Assembly: GCA_959347315.1 (NCBI GenBank)
Contig: OY365808.1
Span: 6,922,947-6,986,946 of the forward strand
DNA length: 64,000 nucleotides
Origin: Bimastos eiseni
Taxonomy: Eukaryota > Annelida > Clitellata > Crassiclitellata > Lumbricidae
Direction: 5' to 3'
The notes beneath the pieces were generated by a model. That model ran no database searches, was not told the DNA's origin, and saw only the letters and a program-made list of their open reading frames with translations. Numbering within the stretch: the first letter of the stretch is position 1; every line of letters begins with the position of its first letter. The translations under genes were made by a program, and so were the position numbers. Positions 11,638-22,932 of the stretch are shown here, piece after piece.

Positions 11638-12206
11638 AATATAACTCTACACAGACTTACACTGAGCAGAGTGTCAACACTCATCATGCAGCATATCATG
11701 TCGTCATATTCATGATTTTCATCACACGAAGTTTGTTTAGCCAAAATGTAGTCTGTGGTGTCCGCGTACTGGAGTCATTGAATGCGCTAAAACAAATACT
11801 CACACTTCGTGGTTTGCACATGTTTGTAGGAGCTGGTGTGATGTACACTGACCAGCTCACCAAGAGCCAATAGTAAGTAATAATAGTTATTTTCGTTTGT
11901 TGATATTAATCTGCTCTAAGTTATTAGGAGTTTATAGAATCCAGATAATGTCTTAAGCTTAGCTGCACTGTTCTTAATATCTTAAAAATATAGGAATGTT
12001 ATATTATCACGCTCTATCTAGCATGCTCCAAAGAGACATGAAGAGGACGTTAAACGGGTTTGCAACCGTCTGTTAAAATTGGTCCAATGTTGCATAATAT
12101 GTAGCAGACTTGAAAACCTTGTAATCGCGGCAGAAAACTTGCAATCTGTTCGCTAGAGGAGACACTGCAAATGTGCAGAATGGACATAATTATGGTATAG
12201 CAGTAG
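11638..12206. other. Unannotated stretch between two family A copies
   Basis: No gene recognised. A short inverted pair GAGCTGGT / ACCAGCTC lies at about 11830-11858. Confidence 0.4.
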
Positions 12207-12312
12207 CAGTTTAACGACACTATGTGATAACAAAGATCCTTAGCGTCGCCCTCCTTCTGAATCTAGGCTTGGGACTGGCACTGTCAGAGTGCAGACAGTA
12301 AGTGACGGAGTT
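12207..12312 (+). repeat. Dispersed ~105-bp repeat, family A copy 3
   Basis: Starts CAGTTTAACGACACTATGTG, then ATAACAAAGATC, CGTCGCCCTCCTTCT, GGCTTGGGACTGGCACTGTC and GTGACGGAGTTA. It is one of the best preserved copies and useful for building a family consensus. Confidence 0.85.
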
Positions 12313-13320
12313 AGTATTTCTTTTATAGGGTCGTGTGAACAAATCGGGTATGAATATGCAAATAGTAATTATAAGAATTTGAATATGTAGTTTCTCAAAA
12401 AATGCAAATAAAGAAAAAACCAAAGCACAATTTCAGAAATACTCTGGTGTTGATGCAAATATACCCAGTAATGCTGGGAATAATGATAAGCAAAGACAGT
12501 TGATAAGATCAAAGAACCAACTGTTAGGTGCGAATTGTGAAATGGAGGACAACTTGAAGACCTCTGCCAGACTCTTGAAACTATAGAAACAGGTTGTAGA
12601 AATCAACAACATATGGTAAGACGTCGAAGACCATTACTACCATAAGACGTACCTAAACTCATTCTTCACTATTATTATTATTATAAATTGTTTTGAGCTG
12701 TTCTGGGTGCATATTAAGAAATATTTAGTAGCGCTGAAATAACTATGTGTTCCGGGATTTACTGATGTTAACTCATTTATATTGCTCAATTGAACTCATT
12801 TTAAGTTCTTATCTTAGATTCTTAAGGTTTATTTGCGAAAATTGCTAACCACGGCCCCATAGAATGCATCTTAACAGCTGCTTGAAGACTGACTTAATGC
12901 TTAATTATAGTGTACCACAGAGTTATTGCATGAAGGGTCATCGATGAGTTTTATATGATCAGTATGGTGTCAACATGCTCCAGCTTCATGCTGTACCACT
13001 GAGGTATACATGGTATCAAACGGCATTGACGACGGTTTAACTTTGGAGCGTTTATAGCACAACACGCTATAAAATTAAGGAAGGAGATAAAAACTTCGGA
13101 TGAATTTATCACTCAGAACATGGTTGGTAACTTAAATATGGTTAACTAAAACATGTTAAACTAAACAATGGTTCATCAGAACATTTTTAACTAACACATG
13201 TCAGACTAAAAATAACAAAGCGAACAGTAACTGTGCCTATTAATTTAAAGAATTTAATTGCATCCGTGTTGCATATTATTAATTGCATTTGCTTGAAGGG
13301 AGTGATGGATAAATTAAGAA
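12313..13320. other. Unannotated stretch
   Basis: AT-rich sequence without a recognised gene. Degenerate AACATGG/AACATGTTAAC phrases recur at about 13120-13200. Confidence 0.45.
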
Positions 13321-13516
13321 CAATGGAACTGGGTTTGCGAACCGCTACAAGAAGATAGACAAATTGATGTTTGCAGATGACGTTCACCTGGTTGAAGGAC
13401 AGGAAAGTCATCCAGAAAAATGTTGAAATCCTCAACAAAGAAGGCAAAGCCGCAGGTCTAAAAATATTAACATCGACAAAAGCGAAGACAATGACGTTTG
13501 GGCTGAAAGAGAGAGA

Positions 13517-13592
<76 letters not shown>

Positions 13593-14140
13593 AGAAACCT
13601 GGTGAGCGTGGATGGCAAGGAGATTGAGAATGTGGAAGAATTCGTGTATCTCGGAAGCCTGTTGACCTGGGGCAGTGACTGCGGAAAGGAAATAAAGAGA
13701 AGAATAGCAAAGGCAGCGGGGACTCCGGCGGGTTTTGGAAATATCTAGAAGAGCCGAGAAATCAGTGTGTGCCACAAAACAAAATAGAGTTAATCAGAAC
13801 ATGTATTTTCAGTGTGCTGCTATGCGCGTGCGAAACGTGAACATTGCACAAAAGAGATAAGGACAAATTGTTGGCATTTGATATGAGGCGTTACAGAATG
13901 ATACTGCGAATTAGATGGCAACAGAAAATAACAAACAGGGTAGTGCGCGGAGGAATACACAACTCCAGAAACATCATCCAAAGGATAACTGATAGAAAGC
14001 TCCAGTTCGTCGGACATGTCTGTAGGAAGGAGAATACGAGACTAATCAGGCAGGCCATGTTCGGCATGATGGACGGCACCGGGATCAAGAGCAGGCCAAA
14101 CAGAGAATGGTTAGATTATGCCAGGGACTGGTGCGGCCTA
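13321..14140 (+). pseudogene. RTE-like LINE ORF fragment, 5' part (before mariner)
   Basis: The plus strand encodes an endonuclease/reverse-transcriptase type non-LTR ORF in pieces. The RT catalytic box LMFADDVHLVE lies at about 13364-13396. After a long GA microsatellite comes VEEFVYLGSLLTWGSDCGKE, then KEIKRRIAKAAG, KDKLLAFDMRRYRMILRIRW and KLQFVGHVCRKEN. These are in the order seen in this family, but frameshifts and stops break the frame. The fragment starts within the RT domain, so the 5' half is lost. It is interrupted at 14140 by the mariner element and resumes at 15349. Confidence 0.88.
13506..13592. repeat. (GA)n microsatellite inside the LINE
   Basis: About 85 bp of GA lies within the LINE coding sequence, between the segments encoding the FADD box and the YLGS motif. 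It has expanded inside a coding region that no longer functions. Confidence 0.95.
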
Positions 14141-15348
14141 CAGGATGGGCCATTAAAAAGTAACCCCCTCAGGTTTTTGGCTAATATTTCCAACACAAAT
14201 GGAGATTAGTAAATGAAAGTTTACAGGCGCTAAACTAATTCAAATCTACATACAACGGTCAAAATTTACTAAAATATATCAAACAGAGCAAAACTTATAC
14301 CACTTTTAATGATTCCAACCACGGTTTTTTGACGGTCTAAAAATATTCAACGCAGGAAAAGGTTAACAAAATGATTTTTTCTAGGTCACTTCAAGTCTCT
14401 CATCGTTTTTGTCTCTGATCGCAGATTGTGGCATTTCTCGAGCAAAGCACGTGATAGTCCAAGGGGTTCAAGTACGGTGAGCTTGAGGCCATTGGTCCTT
14501 CTCAATGAATCCAGGGTAAATGACATAGAGCCAATCTTGCGTGAGTTGAGCAGTATGCGCTGGTGCATCGTCTTGCTGATAGATGGATCCAGCAGCAGAT
14601 GCTTGCAAAAATTGTATATTAATTGTGGAAGCAGCTACCAACGTAATATACAGCATCCACTTTGGCTTTCTCATCAACAAAATGAAGTTGACTTTTACCA
14701 CCAAAACAAACACCAGCCAATACCATAACATTTTGAGCATAACAATACCATAACATTACCATTACCATAACAACTTCTCGCGTTCAAAATTCGGTCGACC
14801 AGGTTTGACATCAAATTTCTTGCCGCTGGACCAAACACGATTGCTTTGGTTGCTGATTGGTGGATTGAGGTAGAAGTTCTTCTCACCCGTGAAGAACACA
14901 CGCATCGTCTCGCGAAGATTCAGCCGGCATGGCAGTGCTGAGGAGCGTTCAAATTTCGGCGACGGAAAAGCGATGTTTATTTACCAATTTTATCGACTGC
15001 TCGCTGAATGACGTCAAAATTATATCCATATACGCTTGTTCCCCGTTTCTCTACTCAATAATAATGATAATTCGGAAGCTTACTTTACAGCAACAACTTG
15101 CGAAATGACTTCACGAAATCGTTTCTGTCACTTTTTCCTGCATTGAATGTTTTTTGACCATCAAAACCCGCAGTTGGACTCATTAAAAGTGACATAACTT
15201 TTGTTCTGTTCAACATATATAATTCAAATTGGGTCATAATATGCAGGTGTTAATTTTTTACGCCTGTAAAATTTTATTTACTAATCTCTACCTTTTGCTG
15301 AAATATTAGCAAAAAACCTGAGGGGTTACTTTTTAAGGGCCCACCCTG
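14141..15348 (-). mobile_element. Mariner-like transposon with long inverted repeats, nested in LINE
   Basis: The ends are CAGGATGGGC and GCCCACCCTG, flanked by TA on both sides (14139-14140 and 15349-15350). The terminal inverted repeats are long and imperfect, about 14141-14362 and 15131-15348, both containing TTAAAAAGTAACCCC, CTCAGGTTTTT, GATTAGTAAAT, TTTACAGGCG and ATTCAACGCAGGAAAA-like blocks. Between them the minus strand carries a broken transposase. The 1208-bp length is normal for mariner. It sits precisely within the 3' coding end of an RTE-like LINE, which continues on either side. Confidence 0.93.
14440..14925 (-). pseudogene. Mariner-family transposase remnant
   Basis: Minus-strand segments in order are VFFTGEKNFYLNPP (about 14875-14920), SGKKFDVKPGRPN, a GGKSKLHFVDEKAKVDA-like part in a second frame, IYQQDDAPAHTA (about 14575-14615) and, after a frameshift near 14480, SSPYLNPLDY. 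These are the ordered motifs of an IS630/Tc1/mariner DDE transposase. The spacing from the QQD aspartate to the LDY aspartate is about 36-37 residues after allowing for the frameshift, which would suit a DD37D (maT-like) type. The first catalytic aspartate expected in FTDEK appears as glycine. Several frameshifts mean no functional protein. Confidence 0.85.
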
Positions 15349-15434
15349 TAGATGTACATGCGCTAAGTCTGATGGCACAGAACCGAGACGTATGGAGCAG
15401 GACAATAAAACATGAAATTTACGCCAACTGGTGA
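15349..15434 (+). pseudogene. RTE-like LINE ORF fragment, 3' part (after mariner)
   Basis: Directly after the mariner TA, the plus strand reads DVHALSLMAQNRDVWSRTIK, the expected last residues of the LINE ORF, and reaches a stop (TGA) at 15432-15434. Removing the mariner and one TA joins the two LINE parts in frame, which confirms the nesting order: LINE first, mariner later. Confidence 0.85.
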
Positions 15435-15553
15435 TGAACCCACGGCTGATGATGATAATGATGATGATGACGACGCCGACGACGATGATGATGACGATGA
15501 TGCTGATGCTGATGCTGATGCTGGTGGTGATGATGATGATGATGACGATGATG
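15435..15553. repeat. (GAT)n-rich 3' tail of the LINE
   Basis: The LINE stop codon is followed almost at once by GATGATGATAATGATGAC-type triplets. RTE elements typically have very short 3' untranslated regions ending in simple repeats, so this is probably the LINE's own tail, later expanded. Confidence 0.8.
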
Positions 15554-16804
15554 AATTACATTCGTGAGTTCATAAAAAAATGGTCTTAAACTTATATCCT
15601 GCTTTAATTGACTACCAAGGACGATAATTAATCAGTCAGGATTAGACTTTCAACCGAACTTTCCCACAACTTGTAACACGGGAATCTGTTACGCAGACGC
15701 CATTGAGAAGTTAATATAATCTATATACTGCAGAAAAAGATGATTGACATGGTTTAACCACCTAACAACCATGGACTATAGAATATTGCCATCAAGGGCA
15801 TTAGATCGCCACGTGGAGGGATCACGGATCCGATGAAGACAAACAAAGTGAGATAAGATCAGATCAGATGAGATAAGATGAGATAAGCGAAACTGATGGA
15901 GATAAAGTAAAGTCAGACTAGGGTAAGGAAGGTTAAACTTTTTGAGGTATAGTGATGCTAGGTGAAGCTAGTTAGACTAAGACAGAGAAAAGTAAGGCAG
16001 GATGAGGTAAGGTTATGCTAGGTAACGTAATGTAACGGCTGTTTGGTTTAATGCACCCTTGATTAAAAGTGAATCTCCAAAGATGTCAGATTTGTTAGTC
16101 TAAACTGGAGATGTCTGCCATCTTGCTTTTAGTAAATTGATGAAGTCTTCACCCAGAAATGCCGAGTGTTAATCTGGCAGCCATGGTTTATTAGCTACGG
16201 AGGTTGAATCACGGACAGTGCCTGTCATCGATCAAGCAACCGGGATGGATGCGGGCAGGCCAGTCAAGGTTGACTGGCTGTAGTGGCATCGTGTTAGACC
16301 TTGCGTGACTCTGCAACGTTGCGCTTCACCGCGTAGTAATAAACCGTATGGAACGTGATGATATTTTTGGTTAGGCGACGAGGTGATAAAGTCTGTGGGG
16401 CCAGTACGATTGCGAATTAATTCGAAGGGGTAAGTATACATATCCAGCATACATTTATTTATTTATTTATTTGTTTATTAATTAATTGTAATAAATTTAT
16501 TTAATTATCCAGTTATTTATCTATTTATTTATTTGAGTGCGTTTTAAGACATTTTGTAAATGCATGCAAAGAATGTTGTGGCTATTAAATAAAATAAGAT
16601 CCAACGTCCGTGAAATCCATAGATATTATTAAACAATGGACACCGTTTTAACAATTTGAAACAATGCTTTATCTATTTCTTCGTAATACGCTTTTAATTG
16701 GACTAATTTCATCAGAGTCAAATCTACAACGCAGCTTATTTGGTTGTGAGGACGTAGGCAACTTGAAGGTGTTGATATACCCCTACTTATCCTGTTCTTT
16801 CCTC
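15554..16804. other. Unannotated stretch
   Basis: No gene recognised. About 15845-16040 is a degenerate GATAAGATNAGAT / GGTAAGG tract. A 9-bp perfect stem (GCCAGTCAA / TTGACTGGC) with a GG loop lies at 16259-16278. A (TTTA)n run lies at about 16454-16529. Confidence 0.5.
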
Positions 16805-17340
16805 ACATAACCTTTTCCCTAGTCCGTGATCTGGGAGTTACTCTTGACTCTTGACTCTGAGCTCACTCTGTCTCCCTCAACATGGGAACCTAGTTGCACG
16901 GAGCTGCTACTACCAACTTCGTCAACTTCAAGTGGTCTCTCGCTCTCTCACCCACGACGCGATCGTGGTTCTTGTTCATGCCTTTGTTACTGCTCGGGTT
17001 GACCAATTTTGTTCCTTACTTGCTGGCCATCATCTTGTGGTTTTGGGGCGGTTGGACCAGGTTCTGCGCTCGGCTGTTCGGCATATTGAGCGGTTTCCTA
17101 AGTTCTCCTCTGTTTCTGCATACATGCGCGATGTTTTGCATTGGCTGCCAGTGTCACAGCGAATTTCATACCGCATAACTGCTCTTGTTTCGCTTTGCAT
17201 TATTGGTTGTGTTCCATCTCACTTGCGTGATCTTTGCTGTCTGACGTTGTAGCGCGTCAGGTGCTTCGCTCTGCGACTGAGGGTGAGCTTCTAGTTCCGC
17301 GTGCTCGCTTGGCTACAGGACAGCGCCGTTCTTTCCACTC
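16805..17340 (+). pseudogene. CR1/Jockey-like LINE RT C-terminal fragment
   Basis: Plus-strand reading gives VRDLGVTLDSELTLS-like sequence, then RSCYYQLRQLQVVSRSLTHD, VHAFVTARVDQFCSLLAG, LGRLDQVLRSAVRHI, MRDVLHWLPVSQRISYRI and, after a small deletion and frame change near 17250, LRSATEGELLVPRARL. This is the thumb and C-terminal region of a CR1/L2/Jockey-group ORF2. The YMRDVLHWLPV motif is characteristic. The expected WN-LP end is lost at about 17340, where a duplicated unrelated sequence begins. Confidence 0.9.
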
Positions 17341-17398
17341 TGTCAAATTTAAGCACTGCTCAATATTAAGTGTGCTTCGGCAGTTCCATAAAATATTA
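17338..17398 (+). repeat. Direct repeat unit 1 (pair with 17519-17579)
   Basis: CTCTGTCAAATTTAAGCACT and the following ~40 bp recur 181 bp downstream with roughly 85-90 percent identity. It sits exactly where the LINE reading breaks off. Confidence 0.8.
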
Positions 17399-17518
17399 TC
17401 TGTAAATTTTGGACAGTGTATTTTTAAATAGAATACCGGAGTTGCAAACGTAGATGAAAGTAATTGAGTTGTATTTGAATCAAAATATTTAAAAAACTAA
17501 AATAAAATATTAGGCCAA

Positions 17519-17579
17519 CTCTGTCAAATTTTAGCGCTGCTCGATATTGAGCGTGCTTCAGCAGTTCCATATAAATATA
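17519..17579 (+). repeat. Direct repeat unit 2
   Basis: CTCTGTCAAATTTTAGCGCT and following sequence correspond to unit 1 at 17338-17398. The two copies differ mostly by transitions. Confidence 0.8.
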
Positions 17580-18439
17580 CGTACAAATTATTTAGAAATT
17601 TGCATAATCTTTTTTATCCAATTTTTTTTTCTCAATTTGAGCGCTGTTGTGAAAAATACCCAGATGCAGTTGTACTGTATAATTGGATTGACGGTGAGAC
17701 TTATGCACAATTTTTCTGTCGATATCAACGTCTTTTGAAACCATTAGAGGTCTTTAAACCTTTGGAATCTATTGAGTGGTTAGTTGTAAAGTTAGCTACT
17801 GTTGTTTTTCAGTCGCTCAGGTAGAAAGCTTGATTAATGAAAGATAACGATACGGAACTAATTATTTCTCAGTTGGTTTCCAACATCTGGCTATTATGGA
17901 TGGCTAACATCTGTTCCTCTATTAATTGGCTGACTAGATTCGCATTATCGTGTGCGTTACATACGAGTTGCAATGTCTAAAACCGATTATTGCAAATCGT
18001 TGTTTGAAGTCAACTATGGATTTTGAAGACCGTCACTGGTCAGATAAAATTTCAAATTAGCCTACTGGAGAGGTCATCTATGATTATCAAACGCTGTGAG
18101 TGATCGGATAAAATTTTATATCGTTGCTTCAGATTTAAAATAGCACATCTAGGCCTATAGTCGAAGATAACTATTTAACTACGAATCAAACGTAGGTGTA
18201 ACATTGAATCGAGTCACTCTGTAGCCAAGAGATGTCACTTATCACTGCCTACAACTGGTCCAATGGACGATTTAGAGCTGACAAATTTAAGAATAAATCT
18301 TCCCTGGACCGGAGTAAGCGTATGCGTGGCGCATTTTTTGTATTAAGAATCTTCATATCGCTTGTTCTTTGGAGTGACAAATGGGACTATAAACAACCGC
18401 ATCGATCGCATCTCGATCATTTATCAAGCGCATCTGGGG
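17580..18439. other. Unannotated stretch
   Basis: AT-rich. A 74-residue open frame at 17600-17824 shows no recognisable domain. No repeats were identified. Confidence 0.45.
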
Positions 18440-18492
18440 ATTTCTCGTCGAAGCGGCGCTAAATAAATGCACAATTACGATTACGATTACTT
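18440..18492 (+). mobile_element. LINE-type 3' tail
   Basis: GAAGCGGCGCTAAATAAATG is followed by ACAATTACGATTACGATTAC. It matches the pattern of the GGCGCT-plus-short-repeat 3' ends at 5140-5175 and 46150-46183. The frame upstream of it (about 18232-18462) may be the decayed ORF end but has no diagnostic motif. Confidence 0.5.
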
Positions 18493-19175
18493 GACTGTCG
18501 CTTTTTTCTTCACTTCCAAAACCAAAAGTATACAGACGTCGTGCGAACTTTCTGCGAACGGGTGGGTGATTTCTTGCTGTATCACCCTCACCTGTCTCAA
18601 ACTCAACGGTCTGAGAGTCACTTGGTACAATGATTCACCCATCATTGGCTTTGGAGGCCCGACCATACGAAAACAGACTGCATTATTTATTAGATGGCCT
18701 CATCGAGACAATCGTAATTAATTGTCCGTAGCGGACAGGGATTGGTCCGCGGCTGGTGGTGGTAGAAGACTATACAATACACTGATGGGCGATGCCTCCT
18801 GCATCCTTCTGTATAGGGCGTCCGTCTCGCCAAACCCAAAAAATGTCTGCGTGCAAAATGAGGCAAGCACATGCTGCGGAAATTGACGCCAAATATTGAT
18901 AGATAAGACTTCGTGCAAAGATAGCGCGGACTGTTCGGTTGAGGCTGGACTGAGCGATGCGAGATTTCAAGGATCTTGTCTGAAATTGATCTCTTGCAAA
19001 TGTCAATACTGAACTAATTGTGATATAATCGTAAGATCGTGTATATAATAAGCAAGCGTCGTCGTTGGATTGGTTGAGATCCTTTGAAGGCAAGAAAGTC
19101 CTCGAGTGACCGATGCTTTGAGGCATTGAGTACGTAGGAATTTATCCATGTAAGACTATATTATTATGGGCACCT
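18493..19175. other. Unannotated stretch
   Basis: No gene recognised. Minus-strand frames at 18718-19126 show no known domain. Confidence 0.45.
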
Positions 19176-19358
19176 CAGTATGTATGTATGTATATATGTA
19201 TGTATGTATGTATATATGTATATATGTATGTATGTATATATGTATGTATGTATATATGTATGTATGTATGTATGTATATATGTATGTATGTATGTATATA
19301 TGTATGTATGTATGCATGTATGCATGTTTGTATGTACATACGTACGTACGTATTTATA

Positions 19359-19389
<31 letters not shown>

Positions 19390-19524
19390 GTGCATGTATG
19401 TATATATGCATGTATGTATGTATATATGTATGTATGTATGTATGTACGTACGTATGTAAGTAGGTATGTATGTACGTATGTAAGTATGTATGTATGTATG
19501 TATGTATGTATGTATGTATGTTTG
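19176..19524. repeat. (TATG)n tetranucleotide microsatellite
   Basis: About 345 bp of TATG with TATA, TACG and TGCA variants. Long open frames in every reading frame are artefacts of a stop-free repeat. Confidence 0.97.
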
Positions 19525-19815
19525 TGCATCGCATCGCATCTTTAGATTTATGCAGCGCCTCTCGAATAATAATCCTTCAGAGGCATTCTTAGCGCAGAAA
19601 CCGCTGGGATAGTAAAAGCCTTTAGAGATTTATTCAGCTGTCCAATGACCATGGCTAGTGAGAATGAAATTAGTCATTGGTTTAACCCTCTGCGAGGTAG
19701 TAGGGTCATTCGAGGTAGATGGATCAACAATAGCAAACACTCGGTGTTGGGCCAAAGCCGTCTTAGTCCTGGGAACAGAAAGATCTAGACGACCAGCAAA
19801 TGTAGGAATAATGTA
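19525..19815 (-). mobile_element. 3' end of a CR1-like LINE, GGCGCT-tail family
   Basis: On the minus strand it encodes RLDLSVPRTKTALAQHRVF and VDPSTSNDP, a degraded version of the PRTRTALAQR...GPSTWNDLP end of a CR1-like ORF2. The tail is CGAGAGGCGCTGCATAAATC followed by TAAAGATGCGATGCGATGC. The W of WNDLP has decayed to S. The same tail is seen at 24394-24555, 26150-26395 and 60955-61145. Confidence 0.8.
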
Positions 19816-20274
19816 ATTTACACTCATGTACATAAATATATATATATATTATATAATTATATATGTTTGTAAATTTGTGCGAAAACAGTTACATCCGGAA
19901 TTGCTTCGGCGTTCATGAAACTTTGGTCTTGTCAGATCTCATTGCTCTCTACCCGTTCATATGAGCGGGCGTTCTTCCAATTAAACCCATTTAAACTCCG
20001 AATCTTCTCGTCGAGAAATTGATCCTTCCTTATTGATGCTACTCAGTCAGAAATCCTTTTTACGCCTTAATTGGTTTTCAAATGGTCTTTAGTACAAGCT
20101 ACATGTGGTTCTTTGAGAGTTCAACCGTTCGTTCAATGCTTGCTCCGATAATAAAATGATGCTCTTGTTATATTGTAAAGATTATGTAAATACATAGACG
20201 TTTCAATGACCTGAACTGACTTCTTCACTCGTTGGCTGGATTTTCAGTGAATTAACGGATGCACTGGCTATCAG
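19816..20274. other. Unannotated stretch
   Basis: Contains a short TA run at about 19838-19866. Nothing else recognised. Confidence 0.45.
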
Positions 20275-21021
20275 CGAATAAGACAGACAGACGGATAGAC
20301 GCATACACAGCAGGACACACGGAAGGACACTCAGACGAGCGGAAGAAGGATGGTCAGCAGGAGAGACATTCGACTGGGTGAAGGGATGGAAAATACGGAA
20401 CGGAGGGAATCCACTCGAATGTTCGGAGGATAGGACATAGGGAGGGACGGGGAGAGGGACAAAGAGAGGGACAGGAAGAGGGACAGATGGAGGGGCATGG
20501 AGAGAGACAGAGGGAGGAACAGAGAGGGACAGATGGGGGACAGGGAGAGGGACAGAGGGAGAAACAGATAGAGGGACAGAAAGGGGGACAGAAAGAGGGA
20601 CAGAAAGAGGGACAGAGGGAGGGACAATTGATCGACTGGTGAAAACTGATCCATACAGAATGATGGACGAATGTAAAGACAGAGGTATGAATTCAGACGA
20701 ATGGACACACATACGGCCGAACAGACGGATAGACGGACAGACAGACAGAAGGAATGAAAGACATGCTGACAGATAGACGGTCAGACACACATATAGGCGG
20801 ACGGACTGACATGCAGATTGACTGAAAGACAGGTAGACAGTCTGATGAACGGAAAGACAGATGGATGGATTAACGGATACACAGACATACGGACGGGCAG
20901 GTACATGAAGACGGAAGGACAGTAGAACGGAAAGATATACGGATGATGAACGAACAGACACCCAAACGTTTGGACAGGCATACTGACCGACAGAAAAACA
21001 AATTGTCAGAAAAACAGTAGA

Positions 21022-21052
<31 letters not shown>

Positions 21053-21135
21053 AGCAGATTAGCAGACACGCAGGCAAGCAGCGGACGAACGATCAGGCCG
21101 ACAAGCAGACTGACTAATGGATATAGACAGCCGGA
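20275..21135. repeat. Long degenerate GACA/GGACA-rich tract
   Basis: About 860 bp of GACAGACGGACAGAGGGACA-like sequence, with a core of 11-12-bp units (AGAGGGACAGA) at about 20440-20625. On the minus strand it is almost free of stop codons and yields a 374-residue Ser/Leu/Val/Pro/Cys-rich frame. That composition is exactly what the repeat predicts, so I do not call a gene. Confidence 0.9.
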
Positions 21136-21402
21136 ATCAAATGAAAACGCAGTTAATCTTCGCAAGTGACTATTCATGTGATATAAATGTTGAGGCGAGA
21201 GAAGATATACGACTGCTTCGGACAATTCGGCGCACTTACCCAACTTCTGACCGGCAATTTCAATAAGAGAAAGTGACGTTGCGGTTGATTTTGACCCGAA
21301 CAGAAAATAAATGATTCTGTCCTCCACATGAAGACGATTATTATGATTATATCTAATATGAATATGAGAAATAAATTGACATCAATAGATATGGATGGAG
21401 GG
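21136..21402. other. Unannotated stretch
   Basis: Nothing recognised. Confidence 0.4.
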
Positions 21403-21560
21403 GGAGATGGCCGAATGGTAACACGGTGAATCAAAAAGTCAGATGGACGCGGGTTTGATACCCACTAGCCCAATAGGCCCAACAAGGTTAACTGATCCTT
21501 ACATTCACTAAGTAATGTAGTCAAGCATTTATATACCGCCGTTTCTAGATTTCTACTCTG
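21403..21560 (+). mobile_element. tRNA-derived SINE-like element, family C
   Basis: A tRNA-like head starts GGGGGAGATGGCCGAATGGT (A box TGGCCGAATGG) and has a B box GGGTTTGATACCC 40 bp later, ending CACTAGCCC. The acceptor ends do not pair, so it is not an intact tRNA gene. A non-tRNA body follows, ending near a TTTATATACCGCCG phrase. No second copy was found in the window. Confidence 0.6.
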
Positions 21561-22738
21561 CGCTGGCCTTGGTGATGTTAAAAGTCACAGTGAGCAAGTA
21601 AAAGTGCATCAGTTAGCATAACTATGCACAGTTAGCTGAATGGAGTCATCGCTGGTGGACCCACGCACAAGCGTGGAACCTACCAACGGATTCCCGTTGA
21701 CAGCTGACAGATGGATGTCCAAAGTCTCCCGACAAAATGCGTCGATGCAAAAAGCATCAGTAGAGCGACAACTGTGTGATGATGGCAAAATGAGCAGTAT
21801 AGTGCACTTGTCCCTTGCGTGCTGCTATACAGTTAATTTGTAATTTGTAATCGTTTGCTCTTAATATAATGTATCGTGCAGGCTAATCATACTACAGTTT
21901 GTTAGTTTGAATTGAATGTAAACGAATATATATCTATTATAAATAATTATATATATTATTGTTCAGCAGCAACTGTTAATTAATTAGATTTAAGGGGCAG
22001 CTGGACGGCTTTTCTTATGAGTTACGTATATCCACATTGCGACTAACGTGATCTGGTGGGTACGCTGTTAACAATAAGGCAAATCTGCACCAAAACTACT
22101 GGCAGCAGTGTATCCGGTAACTTTATTAACTTTACAGATTTCATGATACCTTTCATAGATACTTACGCCAGATCAGCAACGCTTAGCTTAATTAACACAG
22201 GAAAACCTCACGTCGTCACACGCGTGAAGTTCAAATAATCGTTGTTTCTACTCATATTTATCGCAGGTGAAATAACTTAGATTGCTTAGCATCAGCATCA
22301 ATTTCATGGCAAAGAACGATGTATTTTGATTTTTAAATTTATTCGGAGGGTTGGCAAAAACAGAATTTGAGAAAATGATATGCATTTTCCTTCTTCCAAG
22401 ACGTTTTGCGTTCTTCATTTCTTGTTGATGCACCAGTGTCGCAACTCGATCGAAAACGGCGAGCGACATGATTGGGGTCGAGATTGTTGATATAATGAAA
22501 TAACTCAGTGGTTCATTAGAAGCGAACACAGCTTCTTACCTCTTCTATTATCGACAGCTTCCGCCAGTCACCACGCGTGGTCGGCCGCTATAAAGAAACA
22601 TGTGCTTATGAAATAATAATGATTAATAATAAATCGTTTCACTCTCCGGATGTTGCCGGCTTGACCGGCAATCTAGCTATTCATCTTCTCGAATCTTCCC
22701 CTCGTTTAACGCTTCAATCTCCTTTGATCGTCTATCTT
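21561..22738. other. Unannotated stretch
   Basis: AT-rich with a few TA runs. The phrase TAATCATACTACAGTTTGTT near 21884 recurs in similar form near 30996. No gene recognised. Confidence 0.45.
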
Positions 22739-22804
22739 CGTATCTTCATCAACTGCCTCTACCCCAATCTACGTATCCTCATCAACCGCCTCTACCCCAA
22801 TCTA
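22739..22804 (+). repeat. 33-bp tandem duplication
   Basis: Two copies of a 33-bp unit (CGTATCTTCATCAACTGCCT and CTACCCCAATCTA), four differences apart. The unit is a multiple of three, so the open frame over it repeats an 11-residue RI(F/L)IN(C/R)LYPNL peptide. There is no other evidence that it is coding. Confidence 0.85.
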
Positions 22805-22835
22805 CTTCCCAAGCAGTGGACACCGTCCGTCCTTC

Positions 22836-22882
22836 ATCTCTCTCTCTCTTTCTCTCTTTCTCTGTCTGTCTTTGTCTATGTC

Positions 22883-22925
<43 letters not shown>

Positions 22926-22932
22926 TCCTTTA
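22836..22932. repeat. (CT)n/(GTCT)n microsatellite
   Basis: CTCTCTTTCTCTGTCTGTCT-type tract. Confidence 0.95.

Noticed and set aside
20203..21327. 374-residue minus-strand open frame
   Set aside because: It lies over a GACA/GGACA-rich tract. The Ser/Leu/Val/Cys/Pro composition is what the repeat predicts in a stop-free frame, and there is no domain.
21403..21480. Functional tRNA gene
   Set aside because: A and B boxes are present but the acceptor arms do not pair, and a SINE-like body follows.
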